NCBI GenBank assembly: GCA_965247245.1
Contig: CBDFGV010000003.1
Coordinates: forward strand, 3,720,001 to 3,784,000
Length of the DNA stretch: 64,000 bases
Source of the DNA: Tectiglobus sp965247245
GTDB taxonomy: Bacteria; Pseudomonadota; Alphaproteobacteria; Rhizobiales; Hyphomicrobiaceae
Direction: 5' to 3'
The notes beneath the pieces were generated by a model that did not search any database, had not been told where the DNA came from, and saw nothing but the letters and a program-made list of their open reading frames with translations. Positions 25,363-33,511 of the stretch are shown piece by piece. Each line of letters starts with the position of its first letter. Position 1 is the first letter of the stretch. The translations under genes were made by a program, and so were the position numbers.

Positions 25363-26334
25363 CTAGCTGTCGGATCCGCCAAACACTGAGCGCTTCCAGT
25401 TGCTGCTCCGCGATCTCGCTCGAACGCGAGGTCGGTTGACGCGCTTAGGCTTCACGCCAAGACCCATATAGCTACTACCGCGCACGCCCCGTCGGAGCGG
25501 CCCGGTACGCAGTCCAGGAACTGGAACACTGTACTTGCCGCCCAACTCTCCTGCCCCCGGAACACGTTCGATGGCAGCCAGCGACTGCTGGTCACGTGCT
25601 GCAGGTGCTATAGCAATCGAGCGCCGCCGCTTGCTGCTTCTTCGGAACTTTCTGGCATCGATCCGTGCCAACCGCCTGGCCTTCTTCTGCCAACCGATTG
25701 TCGCATAGACCTGATGCGCCTTAACTGCATCCGGCTCCCACGGGTGGGCACGACACTTACAGGACTGATCGTACTTGGTGCGGTACAGGAACGCTGTATC
25801 AAGCGACGAGTAAGATTGGCCGGAAAGATCTGTCATCGTTTCCACGCTGCCACCAAAGTTTGGGTACTTGAAGAGCCGCGTTTCTGCTGAACATCGATTG
25901 CTGCATGCGTTTGCATCCTCGCCGAAGCGAGATCTGGTCGTCGATGCACTGATTGGGAAATAGTATCCATCGCACAGCCGGACACAGACTGTCCGATACG
26001 TTCCGCCAAACGCAGCAATGGACGGCGCAGCATCCTCGACCTTACGCTCGTATGGATTACGGGATCGCTTGTAGTCGCGGAACAGCTTGCCCGTCCCGAG
26101 ATCTCTCAAAAAGTCCGTCTCGTAAAGGACTTTCGAGTAGCGTTCATCGGTATTAGCCGGAGCAGCCATCGTAGCTGCTGCATTGACCTTGGCATCCCGA
26201 TCCGAGGTCATGGTCGCCAGACCAACCCCAACCAGAACCGCCATACACGACGCAATTCCTAAACCGGCAACTGAGCATGAAATGAAAACCGCGCCCCGGC
26301 ACGCACGGCTCTGCCAACTCTGGTACCCCATCAT
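25363..26334 (-). CDS. DUF2865 family exported protein, paralogue 2
   Basis: A 323-residue paralogue of the adjacent gene. A long hydrophobic N-terminus (residues 12-40, GAVFISCSVAGLGIASCMAV) is a signal anchor or uncleaved signal. The shared core near 112-200 reads TYRTVCVRLCDGYYFPIS, DANACSNRCSAET, QSYSSLDTAFLYRTKY and CKCRAHPWEP, with the cysteine pattern kept. The C-terminal third is strikingly basic (RRSSKRRRSI and later RPRVRARSRSSNWKR), which differs from paralogue 1 in sequence but not in charge. Such tails may bind the cell wall or nucleic acid; this is inference. Confidence 0.85.
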   Translation of the reverse strand: MMGYQSWQSRACRGAVFISCSVAGLGIASCMAVLVGVGLATMTSDRDAKVNAAATMAAPANTDERYSKVLYETDFLRDLGTGKLFRDYKRSRNPYERKVEDAAPSIAAFGGTYRTVCVRLCDGYYFPISASTTRSRFGEDANACSNRCSAETRLFKYPNFGGSVETMTDLSGQSYSSLDTAFLYRTKYDQSCKCRAHPWEPDAVKAHQVYATIGWQKKARRLARIDARKFRRSSKRRRSIAIAPAARDQQSLAAIERVPGAGELGGKYSVPVPGLRTGPLRRGVRGSSYMGLGVKPKRVNRPRVRARSRSSNWKRSVFGGSDS

Positions 26335-26436
26335 GGTCCCACATACGCAAAAAACTTAAGAGAGTATTACTTTCTAACCGAGAAGCGATCTCATTCCAAC
26401 CGCCTACAGCCCTGATAACAAGAATGTTTTTAGTCC

Positions 26437-26463
26437 CCGGTGGAATAATATATTTTCCACCGG
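26437..26463. terminator. Perfect 9-bp hairpin past the SDR gene
   Basis: CCGGTGGAA (26437-26445) and TTCCACCGG (26455-26463) with an AT loop. It lies 26 bases past the SDR stop codon in the leftward direction. No T-run follows on either strand, so it may only mark the 3' end of the RNA. Confidence 0.45.
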
Positions 26464-26488
26464 AGAGAACTCATTGAACGGTCAATTT

Positions 26489-27274
26489 CTACCTGGGTGC
26501 CAAACGGACAGCACCATCCAGCCTAATATTCACGCCGTTAAGCATCACGTTCTGGCAGATGTCCGCTACGAGCTGGGCATATTCGGCCGGAGAACCGAGG
26601 CGCGAAGGGAATGGCACACTCGCCGCAAGTGCATCGCGCGCTTCATCCGGCAGCCCATCGAACATCGGCGTGTGGAACAGACCTGGCAAAATGGCATTCA
26701 CCCGAACGCCGTCCTTCGAGAGGTCACGCGCAAGTGGCAAAGTCATCGACTGTACGCCGCCCTTGGATGCCGAATAGGCGACCTGCCCGATTTGGCCTTC
26801 CTCAGCGGCAACTGACGCGGTGGAGACGATAACACCACGCTCCCCATCATCGTTCAGCGGGTCCAGCGTGACCATGCCGGCCGCGCTGTTGGACATCATG
26901 ATGAACGTACCGATGAGGTTAATCTGAACGACCTTCGAAAATGAAGCGACATCGTGCGGTGTGATGGCACCGGTCTCACGGTCCTTCCTGAGCAAGCGTT
27001 TGCCGATCGCGATGCCGGCGCAGTTCACCAGGATCCGCTCTTGTCCATGCGCGTCGCGTACCGCCTGCAGGGCCGAAGCCACGTTCGCTTCGTCGGTCAC
27101 ATCGCATTTCGCGAACACACCGCCGATTTCGGCAGCGACAGCCTGACCCTGCTCTTCATTCAGATCGAATACGCCGACCTTGACGCCATAACTGGCGAGT
27201 TTGCGAGCTGTTGCCGCCCCCAGTCCCGATGCGCCACCCGTCACAACGGCCGCAATCCCTGATCCCAGTTCCAT
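26489..27274 (-). CDS. SDR family oxidoreductase (3-hydroxyacyl-CoA dehydrogenase type 2-like)
   Basis: A 261-residue short-chain dehydrogenase. NAD binding is by VVTGGASGLGAATARKLAS, with VFDLNEEQG indicating NAD preference. The catalytic set is visible: NCAGIAIG, the serine in IVSTASVAA, and YSASKGG. The insert KRLLRKDRETGAITPHD after NCAGIA is typical of the HSD10/HADH2 branch that acts on 3-hydroxyacyl-CoA. A good ribosome site (AGGACAGGAAG) precedes the ATG. It lies 59 bases downstream of the quinone reductase gene, probably in the same transcript; together they suggest fatty or branched-chain acyl metabolism. Confidence 0.9.
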   Translation of the reverse strand: MELGSGIAAVVTGGASGLGAATARKLASYGVKVGVFDLNEEQGQAVAAEIGGVFAKCDVTDEANVASALQAVRDAHGQERILVNCAGIAIGKRLLRKDRETGAITPHDVASFSKVVQINLIGTFIMMSNSAAGMVTLDPLNDDGERGVIVSTASVAAEEGQIGQVAYSASKGGVQSMTLPLARDLSKDGVRVNAILPGLFHTPMFDGLPDEARDALAASVPFPSRLGSPAEYAQLVADICQNVMLNGVNIRLDGAVRLAPR

Positions 27275-27333
27275 CTTCCTGTCCTTTTAGCCTTCAGCCT
27301 GAATGCCGGATCGAAACCGCAGCCAGGCCGTCC

Positions 27334-28308
27334 TTATACGGTGACAATCACCTTACCCTTCACGATCCGCTGGTCTAGAAGTCGGATTGCCGTACCCGTC
27401 TCCTCAAGAGGATAGATCGCGTGGACATGCGGCTTCAGCTTGCCCTCCGATACCCAGCGCAAGACCTGCTCCATGTTTTGACGGTGCTGTCCGGGATTGC
27501 GCACAACTTCTTGGCCCCAGAAGACACCGACAACATCGCAGCTCTTGAGCAGCATCAGATTGATCGGGAACTTCGGAATGTCACCGGCAGCAAATCCGAT
27601 CACCAGATAACGCCCCATCCACGCAATGGCTCGCAGCGCAGGCTCAGCATAGGGACCACCAACGCAGTCGTAGATAACATCCGCCCCACGACCATCTGTT
27701 AGTGCCCGGAGACCCTCTTTCACGTCGGTGTCGGAATAGTTGAGCACGTCGTCTGCACCGTGCTCCCGACAGACGTCAAGCTTTTCAGCACTAGAAGCTG
27801 CCGCAATAACGCGCGCGCCCATCAACTTGGCAATCTCCACTGCCGCGAGACCCGCACCGCCGGACGCACCAAGGACCGCAACCGTCTCGCCTGATTGGAG
27901 CCGACCGCGATCACGCAACCCGTGCATCGCCGTGCCATAGGTCACGCTGATCCCGGCAGCGGTCACGTAGTCGACGCCCTCTGGCATCTTGATGACTGTG
28001 CCTGCATCAACCGCCATCTGCTCGCGCGCACCGCCCCAGCTCACAAATGCACAAACCTTGTCGCCAACATCATGATCCTGAACGTCGCTGCCAATCGCCA
28101 GAACCTCACCCGCGATTTCCCCGCCTGGCGAGAAAGGAAGCGGTGGCTTGAACTGGTATTTTCCACGGGTCATGAGCGTATCGAGAAAGTTCAGCCCGAC
28201 CGCGCGGACCCGCACAATTACCTGATTGGCCTCTGGCTTAGGTGGGTCAATTTCCGCCACTTCGAGCGCATCCGGACCATCAAGAGACTTGCACAACAGC
28301 GCCTTCAT
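27334..28308 (-). CDS. NADPH:quinone oxidoreductase family protein
   Basis: A 324-residue medium-chain reductase of the zinc-free quinone reductase type. It begins MKALLCKSLDGPDALEVAEI; the catalytic-domain segment VRVRAVGLNFLDTLMTRGKY and GGEIAGEV are typical. The cofactor motif is VLGASGGAGLAAVEIAKLMG and the NADPH-discriminating part AASSAEKLDVCREHGAD follows. The C-terminal IYPLEETGTAIRLLDQRIVKGKVIV completes the family pattern. First gene of a two-gene unit with the SDR gene. The natural substrate is unknown. Confidence 0.9.
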   Translation of the reverse strand: MKALLCKSLDGPDALEVAEIDPPKPEANQVIVRVRAVGLNFLDTLMTRGKYQFKPPLPFSPGGEIAGEVLAIGSDVQDHDVGDKVCAFVSWGGAREQMAVDAGTVIKMPEGVDYVTAAGISVTYGTAMHGLRDRGRLQSGETVAVLGASGGAGLAAVEIAKLMGARVIAAASSAEKLDVCREHGADDVLNYSDTDVKEGLRALTDGRGADVIYDCVGGPYAEPALRAIAWMGRYLVIGFAAGDIPKFPINLMLLKSCDVVGVFWGQEVVRNPGQHRQNMEQVLRWVSEGKLKPHVHAIYPLEETGTAIRLLDQRIVKGKVIVTV

Positions 28309-28410
28309 ATGGGACTCCCGTCAGTTCAATTCGTCACGTAGATCCGAGGCAGCGGACCAGGGACAATCAATAGCAACTCGTCAGCCACACTAAGCACAAG
28401 GTTGGACAAA

Positions 28411-28965
28411 ATGGTATCGGAGGCATGGCCGCCACAACCTCGGGGGTACTTCGCAATCGGGGCGGAGCGGATTTCCAAATCGCTTAATCTCGGAAATCTG
28501 ATGCGTTCGGCGCACGGATTCGGCGCCAGTTTCACGTTTACAGTCGGGGCGACTTACAAGGCACTAGAAGCGCAGGCCGATACGTCAAAGGGCGGTCAGC
28601 ACCTGCCGCACTACAATTGGTCAGATGTCGACACAATGGCACTGCCCCAGGGTTGCAAACTTGTCGGCATAGAGCTTCTTGATGACGCGATCGACCTGCC
28701 GAGCTTCCGGCATCCGATGCAGGCGGCCTATGTACTGGGGCCGGAGAAGGGTTCTCTTTCCGACGATATGCTGGGTCGTTGTGACCACACCATCAAAATT
28801 CCAACGAGATTCTGCATCAATGTCGCGATGGCAGGTGCGATCGTGATGTACGACCGCGTGAAATCAATGGCGCGCTTTGCCGATCGACCGATGCGCGAGG
28901 GAGCACTTCCCTCGAAACCCGCGAAACATCATCACGGCCAACGATTTATTCGCTCAACGGGGTGA
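28411..28965 (+). CDS. TrmH/SpoU-family RNA methyltransferase
   Basis: A 184-residue SPOUT-fold methyltransferase. The three family motifs are visible: SLNLGNLMRSAHGFGASF (motif 1, here with L for the usual N/P change), YVLGPEKGSLS (motif 2), and IPTRFCINVAMAGAIVMYD (motif 3). The knot that binds SAM lies across motifs 2 and 3. The RNA target is unknown. I chose the ATG at 28411; a TTG at 28402 would add three residues without a better ribosome site. The C-terminal tail overlaps the IalB gene's upstream region. Confidence 0.88.
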   Translation: MVSEAWPPQPRGYFAIGAERISKSLNLGNLMRSAHGFGASFTFTVGATYKALEAQADTSKGGQHLPHYNWSDVDTMALPQGCKLVGIELLDDAIDLPSFRHPMQAAYVLGPEKGSLSDDMLGRCDHTIKIPTRFCINVAMAGAIVMYDRVKSMARFADRPMREGALPSKPAKHHHGQRFIRSTG

Positions 28966-29042
28966 CAGACGGGGCCAACCCATTTTATACGCTCTTGGAA
29001 ATTGTCGGGGCGGAGCAAAAGTCACGGAACCGCGAGGAACTC

Positions 29043-29558
29043 ATGTCAAAGAAGATTACCCTGGGCGCAGCGCTTTATTTCATTGCAGTGCTCGCCACTT
29101 CAGTGGCACACGCACAGGACACGAAGGTCATTCAGAAGTTCAATGACTGGGTCCTGTACTCACACGCCGGCAATCCGGCAAACATCTGCTTTCTGACAGC
29201 TCAGCCACGCGAAACCAAACCGGCCGGCTATGCCAAGGAGCGCAGCTACTTCTACGTCTCGTCGTGGCCGAACGACGGCGTCAAAGCCGAAATCAGTGTC
29301 AAAATCGGCAAGAACCTGCAGAACGGCAGCAAGGTGAACATTCAGATCGGCTCCTCGCGTTACTCGCTCTTTACAAAGGGCGACAAGGCTTTCGTCGAGG
29401 ACCCCAATCAAGAACTCAAGCTTATCGACTCCATGAAGCGCGGCAGTTTCATGTTCGTCCGCGGTACGACGGCCGATGGCACAGCTATTGAAGATGTGTA
29501 TTCGCTGTCTGGCGTCACGGCAGCCGTCAACACGCTCAGCCAGAACGGCTGCGGCTAA
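29043..29558 (+). CDS. Invasion-associated locus B (IalB) family exported protein
   Basis: A 171-residue protein. A signal peptide covers about residues 1-23 (ITLGAALYFIAVLATSVAHA). The mature part begins QDTKVIQKFNDWVLYSHAGN, with ICFLTAQPRETKPAG and FYVSSWPNDGVKAEISVKIG, matching the IalB fold widespread in Hyphomicrobiales. A terminal cysteine (NGCG) may pair with the ICF cysteine. I chose the ATG at 29043, where GAGGAACTC gives a good ribosome site; the frame is open upstream to 28962 but would remove the signal peptide. IalB of Bartonella aids erythrocyte entry; in free-living relatives the role is unknown. Confidence 0.87.
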   Translation: MSKKITLGAALYFIAVLATSVAHAQDTKVIQKFNDWVLYSHAGNPANICFLTAQPRETKPAGYAKERSYFYVSSWPNDGVKAEISVKIGKNLQNGSKVNIQIGSSRYSLFTKGDKAFVEDPNQELKLIDSMKRGSFMFVRGTTADGTAIEDVYSLSGVTAAVNTLSQNGCG

Positions 29559-29605
29559 CACTAAAACCTGCAACAGAGTGGCGCGGACTTTGATTCGCTA
29601 GCCAC

Positions 29606-30259
29606 TCAACCGCGGCGGCGAGCACTACGCAATTGGACGTAAAACGCGCCGTCGCCACCGTGCCGCGGCCCAGCGCTTGTATAACCGACAACGATTGACC
29701 GAAATTCCGGCTGTTCGAGCCAGCTCGGCAACATGCGACGCAAGACACCACGCTCACGATCTGACACATAGTCTTCGCTATCGGCCTCGCCCGCGCGTGC
29801 ATAGCCTTTTCCCGTGATAATCAAGACAGTGCGGTAATCCTTACTCGATGCCGAGTGAAGAAACCGGCGCAGAGCTGCATGGGCCTCGTTCTGGCGCATT
29901 CCATGCAGATCGAGACGTGCCTCAACTTGCAACCGACCGGAATTCAGACGGCGTACCTTTCGATCATCGAACTGATTGAGATTCGGTGCAGTTTTAGCCG
30001 GCGCCGGTGTCCGTTTGGGCGTCTCGCCACCCGCGATCGCCCGCGACTTCGATCGCGATCTGTTATGCTCGTTTGAGCGTTTTGTTTCACGTGAATCACC
30101 AGAAGCCTCAGACTTATCCGCGGTTTTACCGATATGTTTTTGCCGATCGAGAGGCTTCACACTCTTGCTGAAAGCCTGCCAAAGCTCCTGATCTTCCTTG
30201 TTGAGCCCGCCCGGCCCTTTCCCGCGTTTCTTTGAACCAGATGTCATTGGGCGCGACAT
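29606..30259 (-). CDS. Smr (MutS2 C-terminal) domain protein
   Basis: A 217-residue protein. The first 110 residues are charged, probably disordered and rich in K, R and S. The Smr domain follows: LDLHGMRQNEAHAALRRFLH (near 117-136), YRTVLIITGKGYA, LRRMLPSWLEQPEF, and RHGGDGAFYVQLR. The LDLHG and GKG motifs are the nuclease-site signatures of Smr. It overlaps the end of mltA by 16 bases, a coupling often seen in Hyphomicrobiales. A near-perfect parS palindrome lies inside the disordered part (30083-30098). Confidence 0.9.
   Translation of the reverse strand: MSRPMTSGSKKRGKGPGGLNKEDQELWQAFSKSVKPLDRQKHIGKTADKSEASGDSRETKRSNEHNRSRSKSRAIAGGETPKRTPAPAKTAPNLNQFDDRKVRRLNSGRLQVEARLDLHGMRQNEAHAALRRFLHSASSKDYRTVLIITGKGYARAGEADSEDYVSDRERGVLRRMLPSWLEQPEFRSIVVGYTSAGPRHGGDGAFYVQLRSARRRG
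30083..30098. promoter_or_regulatory. Near-perfect parS-like site
   Basis: TGTTTCACGTGAATCA differs from the palindrome TGTTTCACGTGAAACA, seen three times to the right of the origin, by one base (30096). It lies within the Smr gene, about 6.4 kb left of the predicted oriC. Functional only if ParB tolerates the change. Confidence 0.45.
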
Positions 30260-31350
30260 TCTCGTGGTAGCAGCACGAAGAAATTGCCAGAACTCTTCGT
30301 CTGACCGGCAGCCAAGCCTGCGCTGTCTCCACTACCGAAAAAGATATCTCCCCTTTCCGGTCCAACAATCGCAGATCCAACATCTTGTGCGATCATCAGG
30401 CGATGGAAATGCTCCCTACACCACGGGCTATGTCTCAGATCGCTTGACGTCACAAAAACTGGCAGGCCGATCTGATGGAATGATCTGTCGACGGCAAGAC
30501 TGCTGCCAGCCGTCAATGGAATATTATAGATCCCCGTCGGCCTGACCTCATTTTCAGGACCCAAGTCCTTGAAGAAGACAAACGACTTGTTGGCCCACAT
30601 CAGCTCGCGGCCACGCTCCGGCTCGGACCGAAGCCAGCCACCTAGCCGCGCCAGATCCATTTCGTCGGCTGGGATCCACCCGCGTTCGATTGCCAGCTTA
30701 CCAATCGATGTGTAGGGGTGACCATTCTTTCCGTCATAGCCGATACGAACCCTATCATCCGGGGCAAATTCCAGGATCCCCGACCCTTGGACATGAAGAA
30801 AGAAGGCGTCCACCGGATCATTCAGATAGGCAAGCTGCAGGTCCTGGTCGTCAAGAATGCCTGTCTCAATCGCTGAACGCGCCGGAAACGGTTCGAGGAA
30901 TCCGCCCTTCGATCGGGCATGCGTCAGGTCCTGATTGCCAATGTCCGTGAGCAACTGCGGCGTCAGGTCGACAAGATCGTCCGGCCGCCGAAACAATGGA
31001 TACTTGAACTTCCCAGATTTCGTTCGCGAGGCCTGCAATACCGGCTCATAGTAACCGGTGAGCAGCCCGCATCCGTCATTATGGACGACACGATGGGGCT
31101 GGAAATGCCGCTCGAAGAAGTTTCTGGCTGTCTGCTCGGAGGGCTGAGCCGCTGCGAGCATACTAGCCTCACGACTGAGGCAAGCCAGGCAATCGGCCCA
31201 CTCCGAAGGCTCAATCTTTGGATCTACTGAAAGATCGAGAAAAAAGTGCTGGCAGTCTGCTAACGCTGAAAGCGCCTCAGTTTGACCACCTGAACAGTGC
31301 CAGTCGGCAACATCGGCAAAATCTAAGGCCTCATAAGTTGCAACAGGCAC
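30244..31350 (-). CDS. mltA: Membrane-bound lytic murein transglycosylase A
   Basis: A 368-residue peptidoglycan lyase that cleaves glycan strands with formation of 1,6-anhydro ends. MltA motifs: GLLTGYYEPVLQASR (near residue 95), YLNDPVDAFFLHVQGSG, and the late 3D-domain aspartates DVGSAIVGPERGDIFFGSGD, including the catalytic aspartate region. No signal peptide or lipobox is seen at the start used; some alphaproteobacterial MltA look the same. The only start in frame is GTG at 31350, directly after a stop codon; AGGAGG lies 8 bases upstream. That start and part of the ribosome site lie inside a perfect hairpin. Confidence 0.9.
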   Translation of the reverse strand: MPVATYEALDFADVADWHCSGGQTEALSALADCQHFFLDLSVDPKIEPSEWADCLACLSREASMLAAAQPSEQTARNFFERHFQPHRVVHNDGCGLLTGYYEPVLQASRTKSGKFKYPLFRRPDDLVDLTPQLLTDIGNQDLTHARSKGGFLEPFPARSAIETGILDDQDLQLAYLNDPVDAFFLHVQGSGILEFAPDDRVRIGYDGKNGHPYTSIGKLAIERGWIPADEMDLARLGGWLRSEPERGRELMWANKSFVFFKDLGPENEVRPTGIYNIPLTAGSSLAVDRSFHQIGLPVFVTSSDLRHSPWCREHFHRLMIAQDVGSAIVGPERGDIFFGSGDSAGLAAGQTKSSGNFFVLLPRECRAQ

Positions 31351-31361
31351 TTATGAGGCCT
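31326..31361 (-). promoter_or_regulatory. Perfect 13-bp hairpin covering the mltA start site
   Basis: AGGCCTCATAAGT and ACTTATGAGGCCT form a perfect 13-bp stem with a 10-base loop. On the mltA strand the 5' arm contains the last three bases of the ribosome site (AGGAGG) and the first two bases of the GTG start. Folding would block ribosome entry. It also lies 43 to 78 bases past the TIM44-domain gene stop and is followed by TTAGATTTTG, so it could act as a terminator of that gene. I see the structure; its function is inferred. Confidence 0.7.
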
Positions 31362-31403
31362 CCTCGATCAGCTAATCCATTCCTGTGCGCAAAGATCCGA
31401 ACC

Positions 31404-32138
31404 TCAGTGAGGCGCCTGCGTTGCAATCAACCGCCAATTCGGGTTCTGCGAGCTGAGATCACGCGCAAATGTCCAGATGTCGGTGACTTCCATCACGCGC
31501 TGAGGATCACCGCTGATCACCTCACCATCTTTGTCACGAGTCGCTGAGATCAACTGGCTCACAAACTTCATCGTGACGCTCGCCTCACTGCCTTTGAGGT
31601 CGGCTTCAATGATGTCTGCCTTGTTGATCCCGACGAAGCTTTGATCGACCTGCTCCTGGCGCTCTTCGCGGTCGGAAATAGCACCTTCGAAGCCTTCGAA
31701 GACTTCATCGTCCAGCAGATCCTGCAGCAGATTGCGATTGCCCTCTGCAAATGCAGTCACGATCATCTCATAGGCCTGCTTGGCACCTGACATGAAGTGA
31801 TCAAGATCAAAAGCGCCATCTCGCTGGACAATTGCTAGGAGAGCATTCTCGACTTCTGAATTGCGAATGCCGAGGTCGCGCATGCGTTCTTGGAAGTCTT
31901 CGCGGCTGTCGTGGTTATGCTGCACGGGTTGCATATCATCATGCTCGCGCCGTGGCAGCGTTACGACTTTGTCGCCGGCGGCAGCTGCCTGCTCCCGGGC
32001 CTGTCGTGCCCGCATCTGGCGGTCAATCCGCGCCTCATCTTCGTTGGTGCGGCGCCCCAGCACACTCCGTAGCTTCAGGATCACTATGATCGCCACCACC
32101 AGAGATAATAGTGTGACGATATCTATGTTGCCTTGCAT
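31404..32138 (-). CDS. TIM44-like domain protein
   Basis: A 244-residue protein. It starts with a membrane anchor (residues 5-24, IDIVTLLSLVVAIIVILKL), a charged linker with RIDRQMRARQAREQAAA, and then the TIM44-like domain from about residue 95 (FDLDHFMSGAKQAYEMIVTAFAEGN through LISATRDKDGEVISGD and EVTDIWTFARDL to the end). Bacterial TimA-type proteins are membrane-attached and of unknown function; the fold is the one that binds precursors in mitochondrial Tim44. It lies upstream of mltA in transcription, an arrangement conserved near the origin in Hyphomicrobiales. Confidence 0.92.
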   Translation of the reverse strand: MQGNIDIVTLLSLVVAIIVILKLRSVLGRRTNEDEARIDRQMRARQAREQAAAAGDKVVTLPRREHDDMQPVQHNHDSREDFQERMRDLGIRNSEVENALLAIVQRDGAFDLDHFMSGAKQAYEMIVTAFAEGNRNLLQDLLDDEVFEGFEGAISDREERQEQVDQSFVGINKADIIEADLKGSEASVTMKFVSQLISATRDKDGEVISGDPQRVMEVTDIWTFARDLSSQNPNWRLIATQAPH

Positions 32139-32372
32139 GCTATTGGCTTTCTCGGAGGAGATTTACGTATTCAACGTCTATGTAGGCCCGGAAGGAACAG
32201 TAATCCAGCCCGCCAAAGGTCCTTCCAGCACATTATTATACGGTACGTCTAGAGAACTTAGATTATAGAAGTTAGCAAGCCAACCAATTCGTTACCGGCG
32301 AACCTTGTTTCTCACGTTATCCTGATCCATCTCTAGTGTTCAGCTTGGTCCCGTTGGTGACCCGGAGCCCCT

Positions 32373-32933
32373 ATGCGCCTCTTAATGCTATTGTTGTTCA
32401 TCGGCGTGCCGATTATCGAGCTCGCGCTACTCATTGAGCTCGGCCGGAATATAGGGTTTTGGTGGACCATCACTATTGTGATCCTGACCGCGATCATCGG
32501 TACGGCCGTGCTGCAAAGGCAAGGACTGCAGACGTTTGCCAGGATTAACCAAGAGTTAAACAGCGGCAAACCTCCGATCATGCCGGTCGTGGAGGGGATG
32601 TTCTTGCTGGTGGCAGGGACCTTTCTACTCACACCAGGGATTTTGACCGACAGTTTCGGGTTCCTACTCCTGATTCCACCACTGCGGCACGTGATCGCCA
32701 AGTGGTGTCTCAAGCAGTTCGTGTCATCGGCCAGCGTCCATGTGCATATGAGTGGCATGGGTACGGGCAATCCGGACCAAGGCCAGGCCAGCCAGGAGCC
32801 ACGTCGTCCCCCACCAGGACCAGGAAGTGGACCGGTTATCGACGGCGAGTTCGTCAGAGTCGAGGAGAAGACGACCAGGCAGCCCCAAGGCGGTCAGTCT
32901 CCCCGTGGCGAAAATACTCGGGACGGAAACTGA
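32373..32933 (+). CDS. fxsA: FxsA family membrane protein
   Basis: A 186-residue protein with the FxsA pattern: MRLLMLLLFIGVPIIELALL, then NIGFWWTITIVILTAIIGTAVLQRQGLQT and MFLLVAGTFLLTPGILTDSFGFLLLIPPLR. There are about three to four membrane helices in the first 130 residues, then a polar, proline- and glycine-rich tail. E. coli FxsA affects exclusion of T7 by the F plasmid; elsewhere the role is unknown. It is divergent from the TIM44-domain gene over a 234-base gap and precedes secB. Confidence 0.9.
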   Translation: MRLLMLLLFIGVPIIELALLIELGRNIGFWWTITIVILTAIIGTAVLQRQGLQTFARINQELNSGKPPIMPVVEGMFLLVAGTFLLTPGILTDSFGFLLLIPPLRHVIAKWCLKQFVSSASVHVHMSGMGTGNPDQGQASQEPRRPPPGPGSGPVIDGEFVRVEEKTTRQPQGGQSPRGENTRDGN

Positions 32934-33011
32934 CTTATTGCCAACCCGGCAATTGCCGCGCCTCGCGTCGCGTGTTAGCCCGCTGCCTCAGCCCAAGCAC
33001 AGGAAAGTCAA

Positions 33012-33503
33012 ATGGCCGAAGACGATACCGCAGCCTTCAGCGAGGCAAACACGGAACCATCAATTCGCGTTGTTGCGCAGTTCGTGCGCGACTTGTCGTT
33101 TGAAAGCCCGAATGTCGAAAACCTGATCAACGGCCCAGGCGAAAATCCCAATCTCAACATCGAAGTCAACGTGAACGCCCGCGGCGTTAAGCAAAATCTC
33201 TACGAATGCACGATCGAGTTCAAAGCCAGTGCGGCAAGCGACTCCGGCGTGATTTATGACCTTGAGATCGTCTATGGCGGCATGTTCCACGTCGAAAATA
33301 TGCCAGCTGACGCGCTAGAGCCGTTCCTCCTCGTGAATTGCCCCGCGATCCTCTTCCCGTTCCTGCGAAGATTGGCTGCGGACCTCACACGAGAAGGTGG
33401 TTTCCCGCCGCTATTCCTCGATCCCATCGACTTTGCCTCTCTCTACGTCCAGCGCAAAGAGCAGATGGAGAACGGCGCAGATTCCTCGACGTTGATTAAC
33501 TGA
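33012..33503 (+). CDS. secB: Protein-export chaperone SecB
   Basis: A 163-residue chaperone that binds unfolded preproteins and delivers them to SecA. Family segments are IRVVAQFVRDLSFESPNVEN, NLNIEVNVNARGVKQNLYECTIEFKA, YGGMFHVENM, NCPAILFPFLRRLAADLTREGGFPPLFLDPIDFASLY, which is the standard order and near full length. The start has a purine-rich AGGAAAG 6 bases upstream. It converges on dnaQ, and this pair is standard next to the origin in alphaproteobacteria. Confidence 0.97.
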   Translation: MAEDDTAAFSEANTEPSIRVVAQFVRDLSFESPNVENLINGPGENPNLNIEVNVNARGVKQNLYECTIEFKASAASDSGVIYDLEIVYGGMFHVENMPADALEPFLLVNCPAILFPFLRRLAADLTREGGFPPLFLDPIDFASLYVQRKEQMENGADSSTLIN

Positions 33504-33511
33504 AGACGGGA

